From assembly GCA_018266575.1 (NCBI GenBank), contig JAFEAE010000023.1, forward strand, positions 682,001 through 746,000: a DNA stretch of 64,000 nucleotides. The letters run 5' to 3'. Shown in pieces: positions 34,832 through 42,433 of the stretch. Source of the stretch: Bacteroidota bacterium (GTDB lineage: Bacteria; Bacteroidota; Bacteroidia; Chitinophagales; Chitinophagaceae). The notes below the pieces were generated by a model that searched no databases, was not told the DNA's origin, and worked only from the letters and a program-made list of their open reading frames with translations. The position numbers were made by a program, and so were the translations under genes. The first letter of the stretch is position 1, and every line of letters begins with the position of its first letter.

Positions 34832-35764
34832 ATGCTTAGCCGGGTTGCAGATAGTTTATATTGGATGAGCCGTTATATGGAGCGGGCAGATGGCATATTG
34901 CGCATGCTTAAGATCAATTATGCATCATCGCAGGATGATATCAATGAATTTTCCTGGAAGTCTGTGTTGCGCATCTTCACGTATTTGGAAGAAGAGCAGG
35001 CCAATGCAATTGCACATCATTCGCGTGCGGTGCTTCAATATATGGTGACAGATAAAGAAAATCCCAACTCCGTGGTGAACATCGTTACGCATGCAAGGGA
35101 AAATGCAAGAAGCGTTCAGGACCATATCACCAAAGAAGTCTGGCAATGCCTGAATGATTTTTATCACACCGTTCGTACAGATCAACTTATACAGTGGTTA
35201 GATAAAGATGATCCTGTTACTGTTTTAGATGTGCTGATAAAACAAGGAATGCTCTATTATGGAACAGCGGATATTACTATGGCAAGAGGCGAAGGATATA
35301 ATTTTCTGAACATTGGAAAATTCCTGGAACGAGGAGTTCAATCTGCTGATATTCTCGATGTAAAATTCCGCGATCTTGATTATGATCTTTCAAAAGCAGA
35401 CACGATATATTGGAAATACATGTTGCTTTCTATTTCTGGTTATGAATTGTATCTGAAAACATACCGAAGCGGATTTGAAGCGAAGAATGTTGTTGAACAA
35501 ATTGTTTTGAATGTCGATTTTCCCCGTTCGGTTTTGTATTCGATAAATCAGTTACATCGTTATTTTGAGCGCTTCAAATCAGAAAAAAATGAGGAAGGTT
35601 ACCAGAAGATTAATTTCCTGATCGGGAAATTAAAAAGTAAAGTAAAATATTCAACGGTAGATTCTATACTTAAAGAAGGCTTGCATACGTATTTATCAGG
35701 AATCAAAGAAAGCCTGTATGAAGTTGCGAATGCACTCAATCAAAATTACTTTGCATATACTTAA
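34832..35764 (+). CDS. Alpha-E domain protein (DUF403)
   Basis: 310-residue all-helical protein. It starts with the family signature LSRVADSLYWMSRYMERAD and has the second conserved helix FLNIGKFLERGVQSADILDV. Alpha-E proteins nearly always accompany the permuted ATP-grasp enzyme and a transglutaminase-like protease, but their biochemical role is not established. The 55-base spacing from the upstream gene and 59 bases to the downstream one suit a single operon. Confidence 0.92.
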   Translation: MLSRVADSLYWMSRYMERADGILRMLKINYASSQDDINEFSWKSVLRIFTYLEEEQANAIAHHSRAVLQYMVTDKENPNSVVNIVTHARENARSVQDHITKEVWQCLNDFYHTVRTDQLIQWLDKDDPVTVLDVLIKQGMLYYGTADITMARGEGYNFLNIGKFLERGVQSADILDVKFRDLDYDLSKADTIYWKYMLLSISGYELYLKTYRSGFEAKNVVEQIVLNVDFPRSVLYSINQLHRYFERFKSEKNEEGYQKINFLIGKLKSKVKYSTVDSILKEGLHTYLSGIKESLYEVANALNQNYFAYT

Positions 35765-35823
35765 ACTACATTCTCTATTTTTGTTAACCGTTACATTGTA
35801 AAACAATCAAGTTAAACTAACTG

Positions 35824-36780
35824 ATGCCCCGTTTTAATATTCACCACGTCACAAAATATACATACGAGTCCCCTGTTCGTGATAGCGCCAATCAAATTGT
35901 TCTTTTCCCTATCGAAGATCAATACCAGGAAGTAATGAAACAGCAATTGTTTATTTCCGGGGAGCCAGACGTAGAAAAATTCAAGGATTATTATGGCAAT
36001 GAGATCGGGTTGTTCATGAACGCAGAACCGCATACCGAATTAACGATCGATTCCAAAGTAGAAGTGATCACGCGGTCAAAGCGGAGACCTTCTGATGACA
36101 AAAATAAAGAAGCGCAGTGGGCGAATATATATGCTGCTGTTAATGATCCGTCATACATCGATTTTTTAAAACAGGAACAATTCAATGCGTTGGATGAAGT
36201 GCGTGTAATTGCCAATGCAGATGAATGTATTATGCTTACGCCATTAAAAGCTGCAGAACGATTTAACGAGTATGTATACACGAACTTCAAATACATTAAA
36301 GGCGTTACTTCTGTAGAAACAACCATTGATGAGATCTGGAAATTAAAAGCCGGCGTTTGCCAGGATTTTGCACACATATTATTAGTAATGCTTCGTATGA
36401 TCTGCATTCCGGCACGATATGTCAGCGGGTATATCTGTCCGAATAAAAATGGCATGCGTGGCGAAGGCGCAACACATGCATGGGTAGAAGCATATATTCC
36501 TTTTTATGGTTGGCTTGGCCTGGACCCTACCAACAATTGTATTGTTGATGATTTGCATGTGCGACTTGCCGTGGGAAGAAATTTCAGTGATTGTTCCCCT
36601 GTGAAAGGAACGTATAAAGGGACTTCAGACCATGTGCTGGAAGTAGGCGTTTCTGTTTCTTATGAAGATGGAAAAACAAGTACAGAGGAAAAAATTGTAT
36701 TAACGCCACAATCCGTTAAAAACGGAGTTCCGCAAAATTCATACAGAAGATATATGGAAATGATGCAGCAACAGCAGTAA
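35824..36780 (+). CDS. Transglutaminase-like cysteine protease
   Basis: 318-residue protein with an N-terminal beta domain (RFNIHHVTKYTYESPVRDSA) and a transglutaminase core. The catalytic triad is C179 in AGVCQDF, H218 in THAWVEAY and D234 in GLDPTNN. Homologues in such operons are predicted to cleave amide or peptide bonds made by the ATP-grasp partner. No signal peptide. Its stop is one base from the convergent desaturase stop, with no terminator visible between them. Confidence 0.92.
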   Translation: MPRFNIHHVTKYTYESPVRDSANQIVLFPIEDQYQEVMKQQLFISGEPDVEKFKDYYGNEIGLFMNAEPHTELTIDSKVEVITRSKRRPSDDKNKEAQWANIYAAVNDPSYIDFLKQEQFNALDEVRVIANADECIMLTPLKAAERFNEYVYTNFKYIKGVTSVETTIDEIWKLKAGVCQDFAHILLVMLRMICIPARYVSGYICPNKNGMRGEGATHAWVEAYIPFYGWLGLDPTNNCIVDDLHVRLAVGRNFSDCSPVKGTYKGTSDHVLEVGVSVSYEDGKTSTEEKIVLTPQSVKNGVPQNSYRRYMEMMQQQQ

Positions 36781-36781
36781 T

Positions 36782-37630
36782 CTATTTATTGCTGTCACTG
36801 AATTTTCCACCGGCAGGCGGACGATATTCCCCGAAAGGGATCTTCAATAATTTTTTTATACGGTTATTTTCTTCTTCTTTCATATACGTATCAATTCCGT
36901 ATTGAAGTGCCTTGGTATCTTTTACGGAAACAAATGTTCTGAATATTCTGTCCCAGAAAGAAAAAATATTTCCGTAGTTCGTGTCGGTTAATGGTTGTGT
37001 ATAATGATGGTGCACTTTGTGCATATCCGGTGAAACGATCACCCAGCTGATTGCATTGTCCAACCATTTTGGCAAAGAAATATTGGCATGGTTGAATTGC
37101 GATAACAGAACCGATAAAAACTGGTATAAAAAAAGAAGCCACACCGGCGTTCCTGCAACTATTACAGCTATCCATGTAAACACAGCACGAAAAATACTTT
37201 CACCGGGATGATGCCTGTTCGCTGTTGTTGTATCAACCCACATATCCGCATGATGAATGATGTGGAATTTCCACATCCATTTTACCTGGTGCTGCAACCA
37301 ATGAATAAACCACGCACTGATAAGGTCGAGGATCATTAATCCTAAAAGCAGGAATAACCATTTTGGAAGATGAAAAATAAAAAGCAAACCGATATGGTAA
37401 TGGCTGAAATATTCTGCCGACATTACTGTAACATATGCAAAAGCGAAATTTACAATGAGTGTTGTGAGAGTGAAGAATAAATTCAACCCTGTATGCCTTG
37501 CCTTATTATATTTAAAGCTGAAAAGCGGAATAATGCCTTCAATGATCCAGAAAAATACAAGCCCGGCAACAAGCAATAATGTACGTTGCCAGGAATGAAT
37601 ATGCTGAAAAAAATCTTCAATGGTTTGCAT
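36782..37630 (-). CDS. Sterol desaturase/fatty acid hydroxylase family protein
   Basis: Integral membrane di-iron oxygenase of 282 residues. The histidine clusters are HWLQHQ, HIIHHADM, NRHHPGES and HKVHHHYTQP, in the order typical of the fatty acid hydroxylase superfamily. Four or more hydrophobic segments precede and separate them. Bacterial members hydroxylate or desaturate lipids, including carotenoid and ornithine-lipid substrates; the substrate here is unknown. Confidence 0.92.
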   Translation of the reverse strand: MQTIEDFFQHIHSWQRTLLLVAGLVFFWIIEGIIPLFSFKYNKARHTGLNLFFTLTTLIVNFAFAYVTVMSAEYFSHYHIGLLFIFHLPKWLFLLLGLMILDLISAWFIHWLQHQVKWMWKFHIIHHADMWVDTTTANRHHPGESIFRAVFTWIAVIVAGTPVWLLFLYQFLSVLLSQFNHANISLPKWLDNAISWVIVSPDMHKVHHHYTQPLTDTNYGNIFSFWDRIFRTFVSVKDTKALQYGIDTYMKEEENNRIKKLLKIPFGEYRPPAGGKFSDSNK

Positions 37631-37669
37631 GGTAAAATATATTCGTTTAGTAAGGTACTAAAAACAGTT

Positions 37670-38077
37670 TTATTCGTCAAGAGGCATTTCATTGAAAACA
37701 GATTTACAATGCGCACATACAAAAAAAGTTTTTACTTCCTGTTGTGCACCATTCACTAACATAAACAATAATTTTTGCGAAAGATTTGAAGCTGTTTTTA
37801 CCTGCACTATTTTTTCTAATGAATGATTCCCACAATCAGGACAAGGAATAGTTTGCAAAAATTTTTTCTCCGCATCCTTAAGAATGGATTCTGCACGTTC
37901 TGCCTGTAATTCATAGACCATTAATTTTATTCCACCAATCGCAGGGCTTAGCAATGGATCGATGGTGAGCGTATATTCATCTTTTAAATAACAATTGATT
38001 CCCTCATCCTGCAACAAGGAAAGCTGAATATTTGCAGTTACATAATTATCAAATGAACGGATTTGTACAAAATTCAT
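37670..38077 (-). CDS. DUF2007 domain protein with C-terminal zinc ribbon
   Basis: 135-residue protein. The N-terminal DUF2007 part (VQIRSFDNYVTANIQLSLLQ to about residue 70) is an alpha-beta domain seen in many Bacteroidota proteins. The C-terminal half holds two CxxC pairs (CPDCG and CAHCK) likely to bind one zinc. Function is not known. It lies downstream of dnaN but beyond a terminator. Confidence 0.8.
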   Translation of the reverse strand: MNFVQIRSFDNYVTANIQLSLLQDEGINCYLKDEYTLTIDPLLSPAIGGIKLMVYELQAERAESILKDAEKKFLQTIPCPDCGNHSLEKIVQVKTASNLSQKLLFMLVNGAQQEVKTFFVCAHCKSVFNEMPLDE

Positions 38078-38091
38078 TTTTCAATTTAATA

Positions 38092-38115
38092 AAAAACCCC
38101 GCATTATCGCGGGGT
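38092..38115 (-). terminator. Terminator of dnaN
   Basis: On the minus strand ACCCCGC pairs with GCGGGGT (38096-38115) and is followed by a six-base T tract. Confidence 0.82.
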
Positions 38116-38135
38116 TGAATATTATAACAGGAAGA

Positions 38136-39251
38136 TTAACTATTCAACATCAACGGCATTACCAGCATTAACAATTCTTCGTTCTCGTCCTGGTCTGTTG
38201 GTTTTATAATTCCGGCTTTAGTTGGAGTAGATAATTCTATTTTGATTTCGTCTGAATCTGTAGCGCTCAACATTTCAATCAAAAATTTTGCGTTGAAAGC
38301 AATCGAAAGGTCTTCGCCATCATACTGGCATTTCATGCGCTCGTTTCCTTCAAAAGAAAAATCTACATCCTGCGCAGCCAGTTGCAATTCGCTTCCTTGT
38401 ATATTTAATACAACCTGGTTGGTACTTTTATTACTGAAGATACTAACACGGCGTAACGCACTCTGAAAATCGGTTCTGCTGAGTGTAAGTTTATATGGAT
38501 TATCTACCGGTATTACCACTTTATAATCGGGGAAACGTGCATCGATCAAACGGCAACTCATTTGTGTGCTTCCATGATGCACAAAAAGATGGTTACTGTT
38601 ATAGCTCAATGTAATCTCATCTTCATTCAACGGAAGCGCTGCCTTTAATAAATTCAGCGGCTTTTTAGGAACGATAAGTGAATCGCTTTTCGGGCAACTT
38701 ACATCTTTGCGTTTATAACGGACAAGCCTATGCGCATCTGTAGCAACAAACTGTAACCCCTTTTTATCCATTTCAAAAAATACACCTGTCATTGCCGGGC
38801 GAAGATCATCGCTGCTCACAGCAAACAATGTTTTACCAATTGCTGTAACCAATGCAGATGAAGTTGTAGTGAACGAAGTGGTATCGTCAGCAGCTGGTTC
38901 TTTCGGAAAATTATCAGGGTTTTCTCCCATCACTTTATACTTTCCGTTATCGCTGGTCAATTCAACAGCAAAATGTTTATCGATATTAAAAGTAAGTGGC
39001 TGGTCGGGAATATTTTTTAAAGAATCGATCAGGATTTTCGCAGGTATGCAAACTTTACCACTGTCCTTTGCTTCCACATCAAGGTGAACTTTCATTACCG
39101 TTTCAAGGTCTGTTGCAACAACGGTGAGCTTGTTCTTTTCTACCTCAAATAAAAAATCTTCCAGTATCGGCAAAACCGTGTTGGCATTGATTACTCCGCT
39201 GATCTGTTGTAACTGTTTCAATAAAGCAGACGAGGAAACGATGAACTTCAT
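38136..39251 (-). CDS. dnaN: DNA polymerase III beta subunit (sliding clamp)
   Basis: Ring-forming processivity clamp of 371 residues. It opens MKFIVSSSALLKQLQQISGV and shows the three repeated clamp domains. Markers are VVATDLETVM, FVATDAHRLVRYKRKD and ALRRVSIFSNKSTNQVVL. It is in its own unit here, not next to dnaA or recF, as is usual in this phylum. It diverges from recX. Confidence 0.96.
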   Translation of the reverse strand: MKFIVSSSALLKQLQQISGVINANTVLPILEDFLFEVEKNKLTVVATDLETVMKVHLDVEAKDSGKVCIPAKILIDSLKNIPDQPLTFNIDKHFAVELTSDNGKYKVMGENPDNFPKEPAADDTTSFTTTSSALVTAIGKTLFAVSSDDLRPAMTGVFFEMDKKGLQFVATDAHRLVRYKRKDVSCPKSDSLIVPKKPLNLLKAALPLNEDEITLSYNSNHLFVHHGSTQMSCRLIDARFPDYKVVIPVDNPYKLTLSRTDFQSALRRVSIFSNKSTNQVVLNIQGSELQLAAQDVDFSFEGNERMKCQYDGEDLSIAFNAKFLIEMLSATDSDEIKIELSTPTKAGIIKPTDQDENEELLMLVMPLMLNS

Positions 39252-39267
39252 GAGTATGTGTTTGCAG

Positions 39268-39297
39268 CGAAACTACTGATTTTTAATTAATACCCAA
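39268..39297 (-). promoter_or_regulatory. Promoter of dnaN
   Basis: The minus strand reads TTG (39297-39295), a 19-base spacer, then TAGTTTCG (39275-39268), seven of eight bases of the -7 consensus. An inverted repeat CCCAAC (39293-39298) and GTTGGG (39307-39312) covers the -33 region and could be an operator. Confidence 0.5.
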
Positions 39298-39369
39298 CAC
39301 GTGAAAGTTGGGCAAATACCACAATCCGGCAATTGTGAATTTCTTGTGATTAAGAATGAATAAACCCGC

Positions 39370-39377
39370 TAAATTTG
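39370..39377 (+). promoter_or_regulatory. Candidate -7 promoter element for recX
   Basis: TAAATTTG is an exact -7 match, leaving about six leader bases before the ATG at 39390. A TTG at 39344-39346 is 23 bases upstream. Confidence 0.45.
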
Positions 39378-39389
39378 AATTTTAGCCGG

Positions 39390-39863
39390 ATGTTACCAAA
39401 GAAAAAATTATCGAAAGAAGAGGCTTTACAGAAAGCAAAACGCTATTGCGATTACCAGCACCGTTGCCACAGCGAAGTAAAAGAGAAATTGTATTCGTTG
39501 GGCCTATGGAAAAATGAAGTGGAAGAAATCATTGCGCAACTTATAGAAGAAAAATATCTCGATGAAGAGCGTTTTGCCATTCATTTTGCACGGGGTAGGT
39601 TCAGGCTCAAAGAATGGGGTAAAGAGAAGATTAAATATGAATTGAAACAGAAACGTGTGAGTGATTATTGCATACGTAAAGCAATCGGGGCAATTGATGA
39701 AACGGAGTATGAAAAAACACTGCAGAAACTTGCCGGAGAAAAAAGGGAAGCATTGAAATCAGAAAAAAATATTTTTATCCGGAAAAGAAAACTGCAGGAT
39801 TATCTAATGCAGAAGGGATACGAATTCAATACTATTAAAAAAATAATTGCTGAAGAGAAATAG
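39390..39863 (+). CDS. recX: Regulatory protein RecX
   Basis: 157-residue helical protein that modulates RecA filaments. The three-helix repeats are visible in ALQKAKRYCDYQHRCHSEVK, EEKYLDEERFAIHFARGRF and WGKEKIKYELKQKRVSDY. The ATG at 39390 is preferred to the in-frame TTG five codons upstream, which overlaps the promoter. recA is not in the window. Confidence 0.9.
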   Translation: MLPKKKLSKEEALQKAKRYCDYQHRCHSEVKEKLYSLGLWKNEVEEIIAQLIEEKYLDEERFAIHFARGRFRLKEWGKEKIKYELKQKRVSDYCIRKAIGAIDETEYEKTLQKLAGEKREALKSEKNIFIRKRKLQDYLMQKGYEFNTIKKIIAEEK

Positions 39864-39876
39864 CAATAAAATAAAA

Positions 39877-39896
39877 CCCCGCATTTGCGGGGCTTT
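39877..39896 (+). terminator. Terminator of recX
   Basis: CCCCGCA (39877-39883) pairs with TGCGGGG (39886-39892), followed by CTTTAT; an A tract on the left could let it serve the opposite strand too. Confidence 0.75.
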
Positions 39897-39933
39897 ATGG
39901 ACGATGGTTTTTCACATCACATTCGAACCGTCC

Positions 39934-40302
39934 TTAATAGGTTTTATAATAATTCCTTTTTGCGTTGACTATTTCATTATCGCGTTGTACTCTCAATTCA
40001 TGAATTTTTTGCCTTCTTTCTTTACGCGTTAACGATTTATCCTGTTTTACAGAATATATCCTATCGGCATAGTCGGCTTTAATATCATGGATCTGCATAT
40101 CCAGTTTGGTCGGGCGGTATCCGTAACCATATCCGGGATATGGATAATAAAACGGGCTATAAAAAGGATAGAAAGGTGCATAAAACCCACCTGTAACAAT
40201 TACACGAGGCCTGCTATAATATACACCACCATGGCTAAACCGCTGAGCCGATGCGCTGATTGCCAGGCCAAGTGCCAGCATAATAATCATAATCTTTTTC
40301 AT
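39934..40302 (-). CDS. Small exported protein with a Pro/Tyr/Gly-rich segment
   Basis: 122 residues. MKKIMIIMLALGLAISASAQ is a clear signal peptide, which places the start at 40300-40302 rather than at ATGs further upstream. After it comes an aromatic low-complexity stretch (YAPFYPFYSPFYYPYPGYGY) and then a charged helix (RKERRQKIHELRVQRDNEIV). The family is not recognised beyond similar short exported proteins in this phylum. It could be an envelope-associated structural peptide; that is a guess. Confidence 0.75.
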   Translation of the reverse strand: MKKIMIIMLALGLAISASAQRFSHGGVYYSRPRVIVTGGFYAPFYPFYSPFYYPYPGYGYGYRPTKLDMQIHDIKADYADRIYSVKQDKSLTRKERRQKIHELRVQRDNEIVNAKRNYYKTY

Positions 40303-40497
40303 AATCGTGTATTTTATACCGGTATAGACGCAAAAACCGCGCAAAAAGTTTATCGCGGTTTTTGGAATAACATTTCTGTAACAAGCCCTTTTAGAAAAAT
40401 TTAACAGTACGAATGAGTGGAGGGAGCCGGGGATAAAAACGTAAAAAAATTTTGGACAAATCGCTCTAAATTTACTTTTAATATTTTTTACACTCAA

Positions 40498-41652
40498 TTG
40501 CAGATTTTGCATATTCAATCGAAACTCCCAAATGTCGGCACAACCATTTTTACCGTGATGAGTGCATTAGCAACGGAATATAACGCCGTAAACCTCGGTC
40601 AGGGTTTTCCCGATTTCCCCATGGATACACAGCTTATTTCAATGGTGGATAAAGCAATGAAAGATGGCTATAACCAATATGTGCCGATGCAGGGATATAT
40701 GCCGCTGCGCGAAGTGCTGGCAGAAAAAATAAAATTCCTGTACAATACTAACGTCGACCCACAAACGCAGATAACAATAACACCGGGCGGAACCTATGCA
40801 ATTTATACAGCACTCACTACAGTTTTACAACCTGGCGACGAAGTGATCGTGTTTGAACCTGCATACGATAGTTATATTCCGAATATTGAAATCAATGGCG
40901 CAATTCCTGTAAGAATCGATTTACAATTCCCCGAATATAAAATCGACTGGGATGAAGTACGGAAAAAGGTTTCTCCCAAAACAAAAATGATCATGTTGAA
41001 TTCGCCAAACAATCCTACCGGCGCAATTTTGCATGAACAAGATATTCAGCAACTGCGGTCAATTGTGTCAGGAACGAATATTTTTATCTTGTCTGATGAG
41101 GTATACGAACATTTAGTGTTCGATAATTTTCTTCATCAGTCCATTCTACGCTACCCAGATCTGCTGGAAAGAAGTTTTGTATGTTTCTCCTTCGGCAAAG
41201 TATATCATTGTACAGGATGGAAGTTGGGTTATTGCGTTTCTTCCTCCTCATTGATGAATGAGTTCAGGAAGGTACACCAGTTTAATTGTTTTAGTTGCAA
41301 TTCGCCAACACAGGTAGCTTTGGCTTCGTTCTTAAAGAACAAAGAATCTTATTTATGGCTTGCTTCATTCATGCAGGCAAAAAAAGATTATTTTGAAAAC
41401 CTGATGCAACAAACAAAATTTACAGCATTGCCAAGTTTCGGAAGTTATTTTCAATTGTATAAATACAACCGCATCAGCGATGAAACGGATAAAGATTTTT
41501 CTATCCGGATTACTAAAGAATATGGCGTGGCAACCATTCCCGTTTCTGCATTTTACCTGGATGCAACGGATAATAAAGTTGTGCGGTTTTGTTTTGCCAA
41601 GAAAGAAGAAACACTTGAGTTAGCTGTGCAACGATTAATGAAGATTAAATAA
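40498..41652 (+). CDS. Methionine aminotransferase-like PLP enzyme
   Basis: Class I aminotransferase, about 384 residues, closest to the YbdL/kynurenine aminotransferase group. Blocks are LPNVGTTIFTVMSALATEYN, NLGQGFPDFPM, MLNSPNNPTGAI and the PLP lysine region FSFGKVYHCTGWKLGYC. The start is uncertain: GTG at 40417 gives 411 residues, but homology begins at SKLPNVG, so a TTG at 40498 or 40507 is more likely. It probably acts on methionine or aromatic amino acids. Confidence 0.88.
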   Translation: MQILHIQSKLPNVGTTIFTVMSALATEYNAVNLGQGFPDFPMDTQLISMVDKAMKDGYNQYVPMQGYMPLREVLAEKIKFLYNTNVDPQTQITITPGGTYAIYTALTTVLQPGDEVIVFEPAYDSYIPNIEINGAIPVRIDLQFPEYKIDWDEVRKKVSPKTKMIMLNSPNNPTGAILHEQDIQQLRSIVSGTNIFILSDEVYEHLVFDNFLHQSILRYPDLLERSFVCFSFGKVYHCTGWKLGYCVSSSSLMNEFRKVHQFNCFSCNSPTQVALASFLKNKESYLWLASFMQAKKDYFENLMQQTKFTALPSFGSYFQLYKYNRISDETDKDFSIRITKEYGVATIPVSAFYLDATDNKVVRFCFAKKEETLELAVQRLMKIK

Positions 41653-41654
41653 GG

Positions 41655-41706
41655 ATAGCCACAGATTCACAGATTAATCCGAGACAATCTGTGAATCTGT
41701 GGCTAT
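41655..41706. repeat. Perfect 21-bp inverted repeat, family E/F, copy 1
   Basis: Bases 41655-41675 and 41686-41706 are exact reverse complements around a 10-base loop. The arm contains CACAGATT twice in tandem (8-bp period). A near copy occurs at 51082-51126. It starts two bases after the aminotransferase stop, between two genes on the same strand, so it could attenuate or process their transcript. Confidence 0.8.
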
Positions 41707-41717
41707 AAAATATTGTT

Positions 41718-42338
41718 ATGAAAAAAATAGATACTATAGTCTTTGATTTAGGCGGAGTGCTTATTGACTGGAACCCTGATTATGTGTATAAAAAAATTTT
41801 TGCTGATGAAAAAGAAATGAAATGGTTTTATGAAAATATCTGTACTCCGGATTGGAATGAAGAACAGGATGCGGGGAGAAGTTTGCATGATGCAACAGAA
41901 TATTTAGTAAAAAAGTATCCGGAACATGAAACTAATATCCGTATTTATTATGATCGCTGGGAAGAGATGTTAGGGGGACCGATACATGAAACAGTGGATG
42001 TGTTGAAACACCTGAAACATTGCACGGATTACAAATTGTTTGCGCTTACCAACTGGAGCTCAGAAACATTTCCGGTTGCATTTGACCGTTATGAATTTCT
42101 GCATTGGTTTCATGGAAGATTAGTTTCCGGGGAAGAAAAAACACGCAAACCATTTAAAGAGATCTATGAATTGCTGATGAAAAAATTCTCTATAGCTCCA
42201 GAACGTTCAATTTACATTGATGATAATTTCAGGAACCTCGTCCCCGCGAAAGAATTGGGATTTCACATTATTCATTTCAAATCGCCACAGCAATTCAAAA
42301 AGGAACTGAGCGGGTTATTGGAGGAAGAATTGGTATAA
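41718..42338 (+). CDS. HAD-superfamily hydrolase (subfamily IA)
   Basis: 206-residue phosphatase-like protein. Motif I is VFDLGGVLIDW with nucleophile D10; motif II is ALTNWS; motif III lysine and motif IV lie in GEEKTRKPFKEIY and SIYIDDNFRN. The helical cap follows motif I. It resembles the YihX/alpha-glucose-1-phosphatase and epoxide-hydrolase-like group; the substrate is not assignable. Confidence 0.88.
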   Translation: MKKIDTIVFDLGGVLIDWNPDYVYKKIFADEKEMKWFYENICTPDWNEEQDAGRSLHDATEYLVKKYPEHETNIRIYYDRWEEMLGGPIHETVDVLKHLKHCTDYKLFALTNWSSETFPVAFDRYEFLHWFHGRLVSGEEKTRKPFKEIYELLMKKFSIAPERSIYIDDNFRNLVPAKELGFHIIHFKSPQQFKKELSGLLEEELV

Positions 42339-42342
42339 TAGA

Positions 42343-42433
42343 GATGATAGTTGACAGATGTTTGTTGTCGGACTGAAAATTCAACATCGTTTATATTATT
42401 AAGGCAGTCATCTAACATCTGTCAACTGTCATC
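42343..42433. repeat. 20-bp inverted repeat between convergent genes
   Basis: GATGATAGTTGACAGATGTT (42343-42362) pairs with 42414-42433 with one mismatch, enclosing 51 bases. The right arm touches the stop codon of feoB (42434). It fills the whole interval between the HAD gene and feoB and may act as a bidirectional terminator. Confidence 0.75.
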
